Source: Datisca glomerata
Taxonomy: Eukaryota > Streptophyta > Magnoliopsida > Cucurbitales > Datiscaceae
Direction of reading: 5' to 3'
Length of the DNA stretch: 64,000 nt
Assembly (NCBI GenBank): GCA_003255025.1
Contig: QANY01005768.1
Location: 2,208,847 to 2,272,846, forward strand
In this document: positions 34,971 through 46,418 of the stretch, piece by piece
Layout of the letters: the number at the start of each line of letters is the position of its first letter
Position numbering within the stretch: position 1 is the stretch's first letter
Notes under the pieces: generated by a model
Databases searched by the model: none
What the model was told of the DNA's origin: nothing
Seen by the model: the letters and a program-made list of their open reading frames with translations, nothing else
Position numbers and translations under genes: made by a program

Positions 34971-35697
34971 GGTAGAAGAATGACATCCTCCCTTTTCAGA
35001 CAATCTCCTTTTCGTTTCTGTGTTTCCTCTGACTATTGGGCTACAGTAACTTGATCTTCTATCACACTCGGAGTGGAAGTCATGGTTTCTAAAATATGAA
35101 TGAATGAAATACTTCTTTACAATCCCTATTACGCAGCATGATGCATGTATGCAAAAAAGAAAGACGAAATCAAAAGTGAAACAATGGATAAGAAAAGAAA
35201 TGTTTAAGTAGTGTAAGACACAGCTAATCGTGATACCATATTTAAGCCGAATCTCTATTTCTATCAAACATTGGTCAAGCAATGGGTTCTAAAAACTAAA
35301 TGCATGTGTGGTTGGGCTTTCAAATATCTTAATAGGCTCTCAGGTTGTCCACAGTGTTATCCAAACGGAGTAACAGGGCCCCCAAACGGCATCCCGAAAG
35401 GGTCGGCCTGAGTGAGAACTTTCATGAGCCTACACGGAAACCGCAATTCCACGAAGGTATTCCACTACTCATTCTCGCTAATCCTAAACGAAAAACCCAG
35501 GTATAGGGCTAATGTATATGTGTGAAATTAGAAATTATGTAAAGAAATATACTTTGTAAAAAATGAACTATATACAACTACAAGCATGAATTAGAAAAAG
35601 ATAAATCAAATAAACAAACAAAGAACCACACAAAATAATAGCATATGATAAAATTTTGGCTTCTCTTTATCGATCTAAAATGGTTAGACCAATTGCT
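34971..35697 (-). other. Leader (5' UTR) of the Ogre-type element
   Basis: This lies between the primer-binding site and ORF1. It includes a GC-richer block at 35330-35510 (CAGGGCCCCCAAACGGCATC and neighbours). No ORF is supported; the 107-codon minus frame at 34959-35282 lacks a domain. Confidence 0.55.
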
Positions 35698-35715
35698 TCC
35701 CTAGTGGAGTCGCCA
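35698..35715 (-). other. Primer-binding site, tRNA-Arg type
   Basis: The minus strand reads TGGCGACTCCACTAGGGA three bases inside the LTR end (...GTTGCGACA). This is the tRNA-Arg-complementary site known from Ogre elements, and it fixes both the LTR edge and the strand. Confidence 0.75.
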
Positions 35716-35718
35716 AGC

Positions 35719-35849
35719 TGTCGCAACGTGCCTACGATGCGGAGAGACGATTGAAAAAATCATTTTTGAAGAAAAAAATTGGTCTAACCATTTTAGGGTG
35801 TGATTGGTCACCCAATTTTAAAACAAAAATTTGATCTATGAAAACTCAA
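35719..35849 (-). repeat. Inner end of the right (5') LTR of the Ogre-type element
   Basis: It starts TGTCGCAACGTGCCTACGAT on the plus strand and matches the left LTR end at 23544-23682. The LTR must continue to higher coordinates, but its outer edge could not be found. 35850-37550 is AT-rich with no gene and may be partly LTR. Confidence 0.75.
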
Positions 35850-37554
35850 AGTTGGTTCAGGAGTCATTTGTGTGGGGGGAGGTAAACACCCCACAACACC
35901 TATTGTTAGAATAGTTAGCAAATTCAATTAAATGCTATCCAAGCTATATTTAAAAAAAATAAGGTTAATGAAATTCATTTTTGAATGTCCCGTTTGGTAC
36001 ATTTTGTATCATAAAAATGAATAAAATAAATGACTTTTATGGGTGGTATAATGACCATTAAAAAATTATTTTGTTATTTTTGTTATTTTATATTTTTAAA
36101 TCAAAGTAATATTGGAGTCGTTCTCGGTATCCCAAAAATAATTCCTCATCTCGGTAGTTCAAGAAATTTGGTATCCTAAAAATCTCATAGTCCGTCATCG
36201 AATTTTTTTTAGTGAAAACTAATAATGAAATTAACAAAGTTTAAGTCTAATTGTTAATATTATAATCCACACATATATGAATACTAACTCTAATAAAAAG
36301 GAATGAGATAATAATCACATTATAAGTAAGGCAATATGACAATAATACATAAATAAATAAGAAATTAGAAGAACAACAAATATAAAGAAAAAAGGGGAAA
36401 GAAAAATTAGAAATGTATGAGAATGTATAGAGTAAAAAAGACGAATTGCGTGTGAAACACGTAAAAAAGATGTATAAAAATATAAATTCAAAATAACACT
36501 AATGTATATTAATAAAAGAAAATAAATAAATAAATTAAATTAAATAAAAAGGGGGAAGGGGGACAAAAAGCTGACCCTCTGTTTGACTGAGGGTGAATTT
36601 TTTTTATTTTTTTATTTTTAATATAATTATATTATTATAAAAATATAAATATTTAATGATTATATTTAAATAAATTAACTTATATAAATACTTAATTTTA
36701 TTAAAATAATGTGTGTGTGTGTATATGTATATGTATATATGTATATATAGATATAGATNTATAGGGCAGTTTTTTAATAAAATATAGTGCAGAGGTGTAC
36801 ATGATAGAAGTTTGAGATGATCCAATAATTAAAAAAAAACAAAAACGTCCAGAGCTTTGCAATAAGAATCAAGAAATAACTGTTGACTATCTTTTTCTCC
36901 TTCCTTTCTATTTTACAATTTCTTTATTGCTTAATTTATTTTCTTTCCTTTTGTTTTGTGTTTTTATTACGAAACACTAAAACATGTACATATACAACAC
37001 CAATTGCTAAATAGTAGGGGAAAAGTATTTGTTTCCTTAATTATAATAGAAAAATCATCCCTCTAGCACGGTTAAATTTTATTATTTTACTTAGTTTTAG
37101 CGCAATTATATTTCCTGTATACTTAAGAAAATTACTATTATGGATGATATAATAACTTAAGCACATAAGAAATTAACCATCTAGATACTTTTAATAAACA
37201 AGGTTAATATCAATAAAAAATTAGTTCTAAAATTTGTAGCTCAATATAATTTGTCGAGTAATATTCTACTTAGTATATTTGATGTTTTCATTTCTATCTT
37301 TTGAGAAAAGATTTAGTTGAATGTCAAAAGATATATGAGTAGAGAATTTGCTCACACTATGTTATATGGGTTGGACTCTCATGATATATTCATGTAGACT
37401 TTGTAAATTTATCACACATCATCTTTACACCGATGCTCTCTAAAAAAGCTAAACTATATATAACTCAAAACAAGAGTCAACATTACAATATCAACCGTGT
37501 AATGAGTAAGTATTTTAAATTTCTTGATCGGTAAAGTACTAATATTCAATTTTA
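35850..37554. other. AT-rich stretch, microsatellite, one unresolved base
   Basis: It contains a (GT)n/(TATG)n/(AT)n microsatellite at about 36711-36762, inside which position 36759 is N, and a purine-rich GGGGGAAGGGGGAC at 36549-36564. No gene is visible. Low-complexity ORFs here are not real. Confidence 0.6.
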
Positions 37555-37584
37555 ACACGTGCAACGCACGTGTGTTAGTACTAG
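37555..37584 (+). mobile_element. Helitron-like 3' terminus
   Basis: A perfect 8-bp stem with a 3-nt loop (ACACGTGC-AAC-GCACGTGT, 37555-37573) is followed seven bases later by CTAG at 37581-37584. This is the Helitron 3' signature: a hairpin just before CTRR. The element body would lie to the left, but no TC-start was identified. The base after CTAG is C rather than the expected T. Confidence 0.45.
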
Positions 37585-37589
37585 CAACT

Positions 37590-39300
37590 CTAAAAGGGAC
37601 TTGCGAGGAGAAACTTTTGAATTCCTCTTTTGCCCATTTCATATTTGTTTAAGTAATTATCTTTTTTTTTAATTTAGACATAAAAGTCCATTTCAATAAA
37701 TTAAAACCTTTGGAGATTTCTTTCACATTTTCAAAAAATATTTGTTCTCAAATTCAGTATTATACTATTAAATCTTTTACATTTAGTTAGCTACATTCGA
37801 ACTCCATATTATGTTATTAATTTGGATGAAAACAATTTCGTTGAACAAATTAATTGTTTACTAAAAATAAGATTGTTTAGCTTCTTTCAAAAGAGCCTTA
37901 CCATGTTCCATATGATTTAATTAAAATTGTTGTCATTAACTCAACCTGGAAATTAATCCAAGCAATACAATCATGATAATAGAATATGATTATTGTTAAG
38001 CATTTATCATCATATATAAATAGTACATGGTGAATACAAAATTGCATGGTTGAGCATTCATTTTCCCCACGTTATGAATTGAGTGTTTGTTGACGAATAA
38101 TAGAATATTATGCATTGAGCATTGACAATTCTGGAAGTGATTAAGAGACAATAATTGTCATCAGTTAGATGACTGATTTGGTGGAACCTGTTATTCTGAA
38201 GGCATGACGGGTACTTCATTATTTTCTCCTTTGGATTCTAAACAAAATCTGGAAGCAATTAAGAATATGCAATGTTTGTTCTATACCTCAAATAATTCTT
38301 ATTACTTGTTTACTATTTGAAGATAGATACTTGTGGCCACAGGTTGTAGTGTTATTGAGGGATTTAAGAAGGAAAATAATATATATTTTATTGGAAGAAG
38401 TGAAATATTATTCAGTATTGTATATTGGAGAAATATTAGTAAGTGAATAGTTATTAATTTATATTATACCTCCTTTGCCTTTTTCTGATTTTACTTCAGA
38501 AAAGAGAATTGATCAAAATTGCTTGGTCACAAAATGATTTAGTGGTACTAAATATTTTCTTGTATCTGTGGTATATAAGTTGATTCTTCCTTCATGGTTC
38601 TTGCAAATATTGAGGAATTGTCAATCAAATAAATAGCTATTCCATTTTAGACACTTCTACTGTTGTTGTAAGCCGAAATGGGGAATTCATTATATCAATT
38701 AAGTGCATTAAAAATATTATCAATTTTAGTTAATTCATCTACAACCATGTGCATCCGACTTTTATAGTTCATTTTCTCCACATTTGTTGTCTTCTATAAT
38801 TTAAATTTTCATCTTTTGATTAGTTTTAGTTTCTAATTTTATTAATACTTGCAATATCTATTCTTTTAGGATTTCGTTCTATGACTTTTTATATATAAAG
38901 ATCATGGCTATTCAATAAAATCTTCATTTGCTTTAATTTTCATTTTTGGTGTTATTTTTAGTTTTTAATTTTAGATAATTAATATTTGCACTATATATAT
39001 TTTAGGATTTTGTTCTGTAACATTTTAAATAGAGATTATGATTTAAAAATAAATTCTTTCTTTTTTCAAGATATTTAAATTGAGATTATGCAAAAGCTAT
39101 TAATATCATTGCCAATCGAATGAATTTAATCAATAAATTAGAGGCGATATAATTTGTATCTTGTTATTATCTTTATTACTTTGATTATTGCCTTTATAAT
39201 TTATTAATTTATATGTTGTTTATTATTATTTGTGTTCTGTTTCAATTTTGTCATAATTAATTCTTTTAATAAATTGTTGCTATCTTAAATTTCAAATATT
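37590..39300. other. AT-rich intergenic DNA, no gene
   Basis: No coding pattern, repeat array or RNA gene is recognised on either strand. Confidence 0.6.
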
Positions 39301-40515
39301 TGTTGATGAGAGTGTTTCACACTCATATTTTATATAATCATAACTTTAATTTTATTGGTTCTTTGAGTTTTTTATCTTTGATTTATGTTTGTTTTGTTTT
39401 TATCGTATAAGTTAGATATTCAAATGCATTTGGGTTGATTTTGAAGGTTGAAAGGTAAAATGCAGATAAAATGAGAAAAAGACAGATCTGGGCATGTCTA
39501 GCGTAACGCGCGCTGGCTTCCACCGCTGTGACATTGGGGTGTAATAGACGCTGGCACGATTTTAGATTTTTTTTTGTGATTTTTTCACTCAAATCCAATC
39601 CTTGACGAACCCTAGTATATAAATATAGTGTTTTAGGATTCTTGAATGGTCTTTGGATGGTCTTTGGATGTTCTCTGAACGTGGAAGGCAAAAGAGAAGG
39701 CATTTGGAGAGGAGAACAAGAAGATCGAACTCGGAGACGATTCCCAACTTCAATTCCATCCTCAAAAACTAGTTTTTCTTCTCTTTTCTCTATATTTATG
39801 AATATTAGTAGAATATTTTCTTATTTCTTTATGTTCTAATTTTTTATCTAGGGTTACGATGTAGCCAAACTATAATTGTTCATAAATTTAATTTTTAATT
39901 TAATCAATGTTTATTAAGTATTATTGAGTGTTATATCCATTCTTAATGCTTGTGATTATCTAGCAAACTATTGCATAATTTTAGATTTAATTCTGAGACT
40001 GAAAAGTGATGATTGAATATACTCTTTGTTTATCACATCATTTCATAAGTTAGAGATAATTATAAATCTAGGACAGCAATTATAATTTATTGTGCTTACT
40101 GAGTTTCATTATATTGAATCTTGACAGAGATGTATGATTCATATTTTTTATTCATTATTATCGATGCTTGGGAAAGTTTGGTAATTATATTAGAGAAATT
40201 TACTATCAATATTTTGAATAAACGTTAATTGATTTAGAATTGGAATTTAGAGTATGTTTGGTTTAGTGAGATAAAAAATCCTAGAGCTTTTAACTATTCA
40301 ATTTTTATCTTTGTCAAATCTTTATCATTTTAGTTTAATTAGAATTTTAGTTTAATTACAAATCCTAATAATTTTCGTCATTCTCAAGTAGAATTAAGGT
40401 TTAGTTAATTTTAATTATTAATATCAATCAATCATGTGGACGATACTCTATTTTTGTAAAAAATTTATTACTTGACGACGATAGTGTACAGTTGCACTAT
40501 AGAATAATCGTAACA
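39301..40515 (+). repeat. 5' LTR of the Athila-type element
   Basis: The 3' edge is set by ...AATCGTAACA at 40515 followed by the primer site. The 5' edge TGTTGATGAGAGTG at 39301 is an inference from the TG start and is not confirmed by the second LTR. A TATA motif (AGTATATAAATATAGTG) is near 39613. An 18-bp unit (GGTCTTTGGAT) is duplicated at 39648-39669 in this copy only. The copy at 44455-45403 is clearly homologous from about 39500 to 40460. Confidence 0.75.
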
Positions 40516-40521
40516 AGTTTT

Positions 40522-40539
40522 TGGCGCCGTTTCTGGGGA
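40522..40539 (+). other. Primer-binding site, tRNA-Asp type
   Basis: TGGCGCCGTTTCTGGGGA lies a few bases after the LTR end. It differs by two bases from the tRNA-Asp-complementary site I recall for Athila elements. Confidence 0.7.
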
Positions 40540-40651
40540 TTGATTTGTTTATTAATATTGGAGTTACATATCTTGAATTTTACTTTGAGTCTTATTTGTT
40601 TTATTTATGGTTGTTTATTTTTTTTGAATTTTCAGGTGTTCTCTGTGGTGT

Positions 40652-42400
40652 ATGAGAAAATTTGGAAGCGAGAATTTGACTCCCCTTAATTTGAAAATTG
40701 AGCGAACTTGCCGTCGTAATAGAAAAATAAGGAGAGAAGCTTCTAAATGACCTCGAGAAACCATAGAAGTCATTCGAGAAAATTCTGAAATCATGAACAA
40801 CCAAAATAATCAGGCAATTCGAGATTATGCGATGCCAGTTGTCAATGAGGCTGCATCATCCATTCAACGCCCTGCTATTAATGCCAACAATTTTGAGATA
40901 AAGCTGGTTATCATTCACATGGTGCAAGCAAATCAGTTTAATGGCGTGCCTAATGAGATCCAAATGTTCACATATCCACTTTTCTCAAAATTTATGAGAC
41001 ATCCAAGCATAATAATGTCTCAACTGATGCAATTCGGCTGAGATTTATCCCCATTTTCACTTCAAGATAAGGCTAAGAGTTGGTTAAACTCTTTACCCAC
41101 TGGATCAATCACCACATGGAATGGACTTTCTGAGAAATTTTTGGTTATATGCTTTCCACCAGCTAAAACAGCTAAAATGAGGAACGAGATCACTACTTTT
41201 ATCTAATATGATATAGAGTCTCCTTATGAAGCTTGGGAGAGGTTTAAAGAGATGTTGAGAGGATTCCCACATCATGGACTCCCTGGATGGATACAAGCCC
41301 AAACTTTCTACAATGGTTTGAGAAATTCAATGAGGACAATAGTGGATGTAGCAGTAGCAGGAGTTTTAATGGGTAAAACATGTGAGGAGGCTTATGCTTT
41401 GCTTGAAGAAACGAATGATAATGCTTATCAATGGCCAATTGAGTGCAACGTACCAAGAAAGATTCATGGAGTTCATGAAGTCGATGCTCTTACCACTTTT
41501 ACTACTCAAGTAGCTATACTGTCCAAGAAATTGAGCTCTTTCATCACCAATGCTAAATTAATTCATGCTAGGCAGATCGTTTGTGACTTATGTAATGAAC
41601 CTTATTCTAGCACTGAATGCCAAGCTGGTAATCTCTTTGCTTCTTCTCAGTCTGAACAAGCTAACTTTGTTGGGAACTACAATAGGCAGAATAATCCATT
41701 CTCCAACACCTACAATCAAGGATGGGAAAATCACCCCAATTTCTTATGGAAGGATAATCAAAATGTGATTAATCCACCAGCTGCAACTCAGCCTTAGTTT
41801 CAGCCTTAGCAACTTAAAATTTCTCTCGAAGATGATATTGCCCAATCACAATTAATACTACTCAATTTATGGAAAGAACAAATGCTATACATCAGAGGCA
41901 AGAAAACAATATTCAGAGTTAAGTTGTGTTGATTAGGAATTTAGAGCTTCAAATGGGTCAATTATCAGAAATACTAATTCATAGACCACAAGGTTCTCTA
42001 CCAAGCAACACCGAGAAGAATCCAAAACAACAAGTAAATGTCATTACTCTTCGCAGTGGCAAGGAGTTAGCAGAATCTCAGAAAACCAAAATTGAAAATT
42101 CTTAGCTAATTAAAGCAGAAGCTGAGACAATAGGTAATGATCTTACCAAGAGCTCAGAAAAGAAGAAAGGCAAGCCTAAGTCAAAGCTCTTTCCTGATAA
42201 TCATCTACCATATGTTCCACATATTCCATACCCTTAGCAGTTCCAAAGGAAGAATTTGAACAAGCAGTTTTCTAAATTTCTTGATGTATTTAGGAAACTA
42301 CATATAAACATCCATTTTGCTGATACTTTGGAATAAATGCCGAGCTATGTTAAATTCATAAGGATATTCTCTCAAACAAGAGAAAACTAGAGGATTATGA
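40652..42400 (+). pseudogene. Athila-type gag with in-frame stops
   Basis: An ATG at 40652 (MRKFGSENLTPLNLKIERTC) opens a frame that stays constant to 41797 but contains stops near 40748, 41039 and 41204. Within it are the gag core blocks (FKMLRGFPHHGL-like FKEMLRGFPHHGLPGWIQAQ, FYNGLRNSMRTIVDVAVAG, AYALLEETNDNAYQW) and the C-terminal VCDLCNEPYSSTEC knuckle-like segment. After 41800 the frame shifts, and ELQMGQLSEILIHRPQGSLP, SNTEKNPKQQVNVITLRSGK follow, the well-known Athila gag tail. It would form the virus-like particle in an active element. Confidence 0.85.
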
Positions 42401-42434
42401 GACATTTGCACTTACTGAGGAGTGTAGTACTATC

Positions 42435-42800
42435 TTGCAGAATAAATTGCCTTTGAAGTTAAAGGACCCTATGAGTTTTACTATTCCTTGCACCATTGGG
42501 AATTCATATTTTGAAAAGGCTTTATGTGATCTTGGGGCTGATATCAATTTGATGTCGTATTCAGTTTATAAGAAGTTAGGTCTTGGAGAAGCTAAGCCCA
42601 CAACGTTATCCTTACAGTTAGCTAATCAGTCTACAAGATATCCATTGGGGATTATTGAGGATGTTTTGGTAAATGTGGATAAATTTATCTTCTCAGCTGA
42701 TTTTATTGTTCTTGACATAGAAGAAAATCAAGAAATTCCAATTATTCTTGGTTGACCATTTTTAGCTACGGGAAGAACTCTTGTTGATGTGCAAAAGGAG
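42435..42800 (+). pseudogene. Athila-type aspartic protease
   Basis: The ORF gives IPCTIGNSYFEKALCDLGAD then INLMSYSVYKKLGLGEAKPT, YPLGIIEDVLVNVDKFIFSA and IPIILG-stop-PFLATGRTLVDVQ. CDLGADINLM is the active-site loop in the form usual for Athila, and the flap and ILGRPFLATG-like block follow. A stop replaces the arginine expected after ILG (42753-42755), and a frameshift follows shortly after at about 42800. Confidence 0.85.
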
Positions 42801-42814
42801 AACTTATTCTGAGA

Positions 42815-43127
42815 GTGCAAGATGATCAGGTAATTTTTAATGTCTTCAAAGCAATCAAACACCTAAATGATATGAATAGTTGTTTGCGTGTGGAGAGTGC
42901 AGAATTTGGAGAAGGTAAACCTAGACACCTACCATTTATTGAAAAACCATCAGTGTTAGACCTCCACCTTCGGTACACCTTTATGGGAGAAACATCAACT
43001 TTGCCTATCATTATCTCTACTTCGTTAAATGGTGAACAAGAAGACAAGCTGTTGAGGGTTTTGAGGGTTTTGAGAGAGCAACAAATAGTCTTAGGCTAGT
43101 CAATTTTTGACACAAAGGGAATTCTAA
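42815..43127 (+). pseudogene. N-terminal stub of Athila pol (pre-RT linker)
   Basis: VIFNVFKAIKHLNDMNSCLR, then SLNGEQEDKLLRVLRVLREQ and SIFDTKGI match the linker just before the RT fingers, where the family reads about AIGWSIADIKGI. It then joins abruptly near 43125 to KVSGQRVKP, which normally lies at the end of integrase. The RT, RNase H and integrase bodies are therefore deleted. Confidence 0.7.
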
Positions 43128-44454
43128 AGTCAGTGGACAACGGGTGAAGCCTAGATGATCATCTATGTCTAGCTGAAGACATTAAAGCAAGCTCTACTGG
43201 GAGGCAACCCGACTATATTTATGTTATTTTATTTTTTTATTTTTTTTAATTTTCTTTTGATTATTTTATTTTTGTTTCTCTTCAGGTTTTTATATAAAAA
43301 AAACTATGAACATATTTGGCCCATACACCACTTTCTTCTCAGTTGGAAACAACAAGAACAATGCAGAGACTAACGATGATGATAGCTCATCATTATTGGG
43401 GGTGGTGGTTTTAATTTAAATTTCATTTTTTCTCGCGTTATATTGTTGACAAAACTAACATCTATGATGAGATTAGTTTTGAATTATTGATAGCTTTGGA
43501 AAAAATGATGAATTTTTGTATCATTGTGTGTTTGAACCAATTATTGATTTACATTTCACTAGAGAATCCCGACATATTAAGCACTTAGCCTTGAGCGTTT
43601 GATTATCTTTTTACTTAGAGAAAGTTTATGTGACTTAAGAAATCATTATGATCTCATAAGAACTCTAGAACCAATTTGATTGTTGTTCAAGGCAAAATTC
43701 AAGGGTACACTTCACTTAGGATATGATTTAAGCTATCTTTGGACCGTTTGAGATTTTCAAGCCAACATGTGCACAATTATTTTCCTAGTCATCCCTATGG
43801 AGCCTAAATAGCCATTTTTTTATCACCCATGAAAATTTTGCGCTCTTATAAAATTTTTTTCCTAGTAACCATATTTTACTCATAGTATTTCGATGTTCTG
43901 AGAAAATACTTGGAGCTATGACAATCTGGGTGGATGGGAGGAGTTTCAATATAAAAAAATTATGAATAAGTTTGATTTCGTAACCTCTTGAACTCGAGTC
44001 AATAAACTCGAAGGGGTGTCTTGAAACCTAATACCCTAAGACCAACTGGTTTGGGAGCTATTAGCTGAAAGCTCGTTAAGGAAAAGAGAAGCTTAAGGAA
44101 ATCAAATTTAAAAAAAAATGGTTGAGCATGGTTGATAATTCAAGAGGTGGAATGACAAGTTTGGGGGTGTTACAAGAAAAGTTGAGTTAAGCTCGTTGAT
44201 TCCTTGAATGTATGTGTGACTACGAATAAAGATTGAGCCAAAATAATATTATTTATCCTACCCTAAATGCTAGTCATACATTATAAGTCTACGAAAGTCC
44301 TAATGATCCAAAGTGTTGTGGTTTGCCTGTATTGGTGGAGAGTGACATAAAAAATTATCCTATGGAGTAATCAATTATAGATTAATGGATCCATTTTTGT
44401 GAGACTTGGTTGTAGAAACTCATTTGAGATAAAGAAGTTGGACGACTTAAGGTA
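43128..44454 (+). other. Athila 3' UTR and spacer
   Basis: After the integrase tail comes GGGAGGCAACCC near 43199, a conserved signature of the Athila 3' UTR. Further on are GACCAACTGGTTTGGGAGCT at 44039 and a purine-rich AAGTTTGGGGGTGTT at about 44157, a polypurine-tract-like site. No LTR start follows it directly, and LTR homology starts only at about 44455, implying a second deletion. No ORF is supported. Confidence 0.6.
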
Positions 44455-45403
44455 ACACACATGCACGCTGGCTCCCACCATCGCGACGCTGGCATGATTT
44501 TAGATTTTTTTGTGATTTTTTTGCTCTAATACAATCTTTGATGAACCCTAGTGTATAAATATAGTATTTTAGGATTCTTGGATGGTCTTTGGATGTTCTC
44601 TGAATGTGGAAGGCAAAGGAGAAGGCTTTTGGAGAGGAGAACAAGAAGATCGAACTCGGAGACGATTCCTAACTTCAATTCCATCCTCAAAAACTAGTTT
44701 TTCTTCTCTTTTCTCTATATTTATGAATATTAGTACAATGTTTTCTTATTTCATTATGTTCTAATCTTTTTATCTAGGGTTACAATATAGCCAAACCATG
44801 ATTGTTCATAAAATTTGATTTTTAATTCAATCAATGTTTGTTCAGTATTATAGAGTGTTATAATCCATTCTTAATGCTTGTGATTGTCTAGCCAACTATT
44901 GCATGATTTTGAATTTAATTCTGAGACTGAGAACTGATGATTGAATCTGTTCTTTATTTATAACACCATTAAAATCTCACAAGATAGAGATAATTATGAA
45001 TCTAGTGTAGCAACTATAATTTCTTGTGCTTAATGAGTTTCATTATATTGAATCTTGACAGAGATATATGATTCGTATTTTTGATTCATTATTATCGATG
45101 CTTGAAAAAGATTGATAATTATATAGAAAAATTCGTTATTAATATTCTGAATAAACGTTAATTGATTGAGAATTGAAATTTAGAGCATGTTTGATTAGTG
45201 AAATCGAAAATCCTAGAGTTTTTAACTATTCAAATTTTATAAAGCTTTTAACTATTCAAATTTTATCTTTATCAAATTTTTATCATTTTAGTTTAATTAA
45301 AAAATCACAACTTCTTGTCATTCTCAAGTAGAATTAAGGTTTAGTTAATTTCAATCATTAATATTAATCAATCATGTGGACGATACTCTATTTTTATAGA
45401 AAT
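44455..45403 (+). repeat. Truncated 3' LTR of the Athila-type element
   Basis: Homologous to about 39500-40460 of the 5' LTR. It lacks the first ~170 bp and ends at TTTTTATAGAAATTCC, where the repeat cluster starts, so the terminal ~60 bp including ...GTAACA are gone. It carries its own TATA motif (GTGTATAAATATAGT, 44550). Confidence 0.8.
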
Positions 45404-45407
45404 TCCC

Positions 45408-45658
45408 TCTTAATATGATATAACTATTTATTAAGAACAAGATAAATTGATAAAATAGAACTATTTTCTATACTTCCAATAACACTAAAATTTTATATAT
45501 TATAAATAGGTTATTATTATTACTATTTCACTTTTAGGTTAGATGTAGAATAAATTTTAAAGATGATGGTGTGTTTATTTTAATGTTAACATTAATTTAA
45601 AATTATATCTATATTTTAAATTAGTTGAATATTTATGAAGCATGTACGTGTCAACTAG
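45408..45658 (+). mobile_element. Helitron-like/MITE repeat copy A
   Basis: It starts CTCTTAATATGATATAACTA and ends GAAGCATGTACGTGTCAACTAG, with CTAG at 45655-45658 followed by T. It is about 250 bp and matches copies B and C. The TC...CTAR/T pattern suggests a small non-autonomous Helitron, but a conserved 3' hairpin is not evident. Confidence 0.4.
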
Positions 45659-45834
45659 TATATTAACATGGCTTAAAAGGGATAAACTTTTTATTCTCCA
45701 TTTTAGCATTTAAGTTGCTTTAAAATATTGTACAACTTAGGATTTTCAATTTGTCATTTAATATAATGAGTATAATGAAATATTATTTTCTATTTAATAT
45801 TAATTTATTCATAAATAGTTTATAAAATTAAATA

Positions 45835-46285
45835 TTTTTATAATATATTACAATTAGACACGTAAATATCTATAAAGATGAATTTCAATGAATTTTGAGA
45901 TTATTTTTAGGTCAACAATAATTTATTCGTTAGACATTTCTAAAATTAAATATTATGTAATATTATGTTATTGAAACATGAAAATTCATATAAATGAATT
46001 GAGAGAAGTATTTTCGAATAAGATAAATGATCTCTTAATATGACAAAATCTAAAAAATTTATGAATAATCATTTTATATATTATTCAAATAAGAATGATA
46101 TATTGTACAATTTCTACATTATTATAAACAAGAAAATGTATTTATTATTATTACTATTGTTACTTTTAATTAGACTTGTAAATATTTTCAAAAATAATAT
46201 TTATTTCAATGTTTAATATTAATTTTAAATTCTACATGTATTTTAAATTACTTTAACACATATGAAGCACATGTTTTTCGACTAA
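45835..46285 (+). repeat. Copy B: left arm of the foldback, with the same repeat inside
   Basis: 46031-46285 (TCTCTTAATATGACAAAATC ... GACTAA) is a direct copy of A. The preceding 45835-46030 (ATTACAATTAGACACGTAAA..., GAAACATGAAAATTCATATA) is present inverted on the far side of copy C. Confidence 0.7.
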
Positions 46286-46418
46286 TTCTTAAAAAAGAAA
46301 GGTGAGTAGGGGAATTTTAGGAATACTACACTATAAATTTATGTGTGAGTGGATTAAACAAAATGAGAAATGATATCCTCATAAGTTTTAAAATGAAATA
46401 AGACATATTTGTAAAATA

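Larger units (their letters stand above)
23544..35849 (-). mobile_element. Ty3/gypsy retrotransposon, Tat/Ogre type, nested and broken
   Basis: On the minus strand the order is: right LTR (ends at 35719), primer-binding site, leader, extra ORF1, gag, protease, RT, RNase H, second RNase H, integrase, left LTR (outer end 23544). An extra ORF before gag and two RNase H domains are the known hallmarks of the Tat/Ogre lineage. LTR homology is clear over only ~135 bp (23544-23682 against 35719-35849). Beyond that the two sides differ, so at least one LTR is rearranged; the full right LTR extends an unknown distance past 35849. All ORFs carry stops or frameshifts, and RT is split by an insertion. 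Confidence 0.8.
39301..45403 (+). mobile_element. Athila-type Ty3/gypsy retrotransposon with internal deletion
   Basis: The order is 5' LTR (about 39301-40515), primer-binding site, gag, protease, the first bases of pol, an abrupt joint to the last bases of pol, a 3' UTR and a partial 3' LTR (44455-45403). LTR homology is strong: both copies contain GATCGAACTCGGAGACGATT, AACCCTAGT, TATAAATATAGT and ATCATGTGGACGATACTCTA. The primer site and gag style fit the Athila lineage. RT, RNase H and nearly all of integrase are missing, and gag has several stops, so the copy is non-autonomous. Confidence 0.85.

Noticed and set aside
36604..36825. 73-codon minus-strand ORF
   Set aside because: It is the translation of a GT/AT microsatellite and contains the N at 36759.
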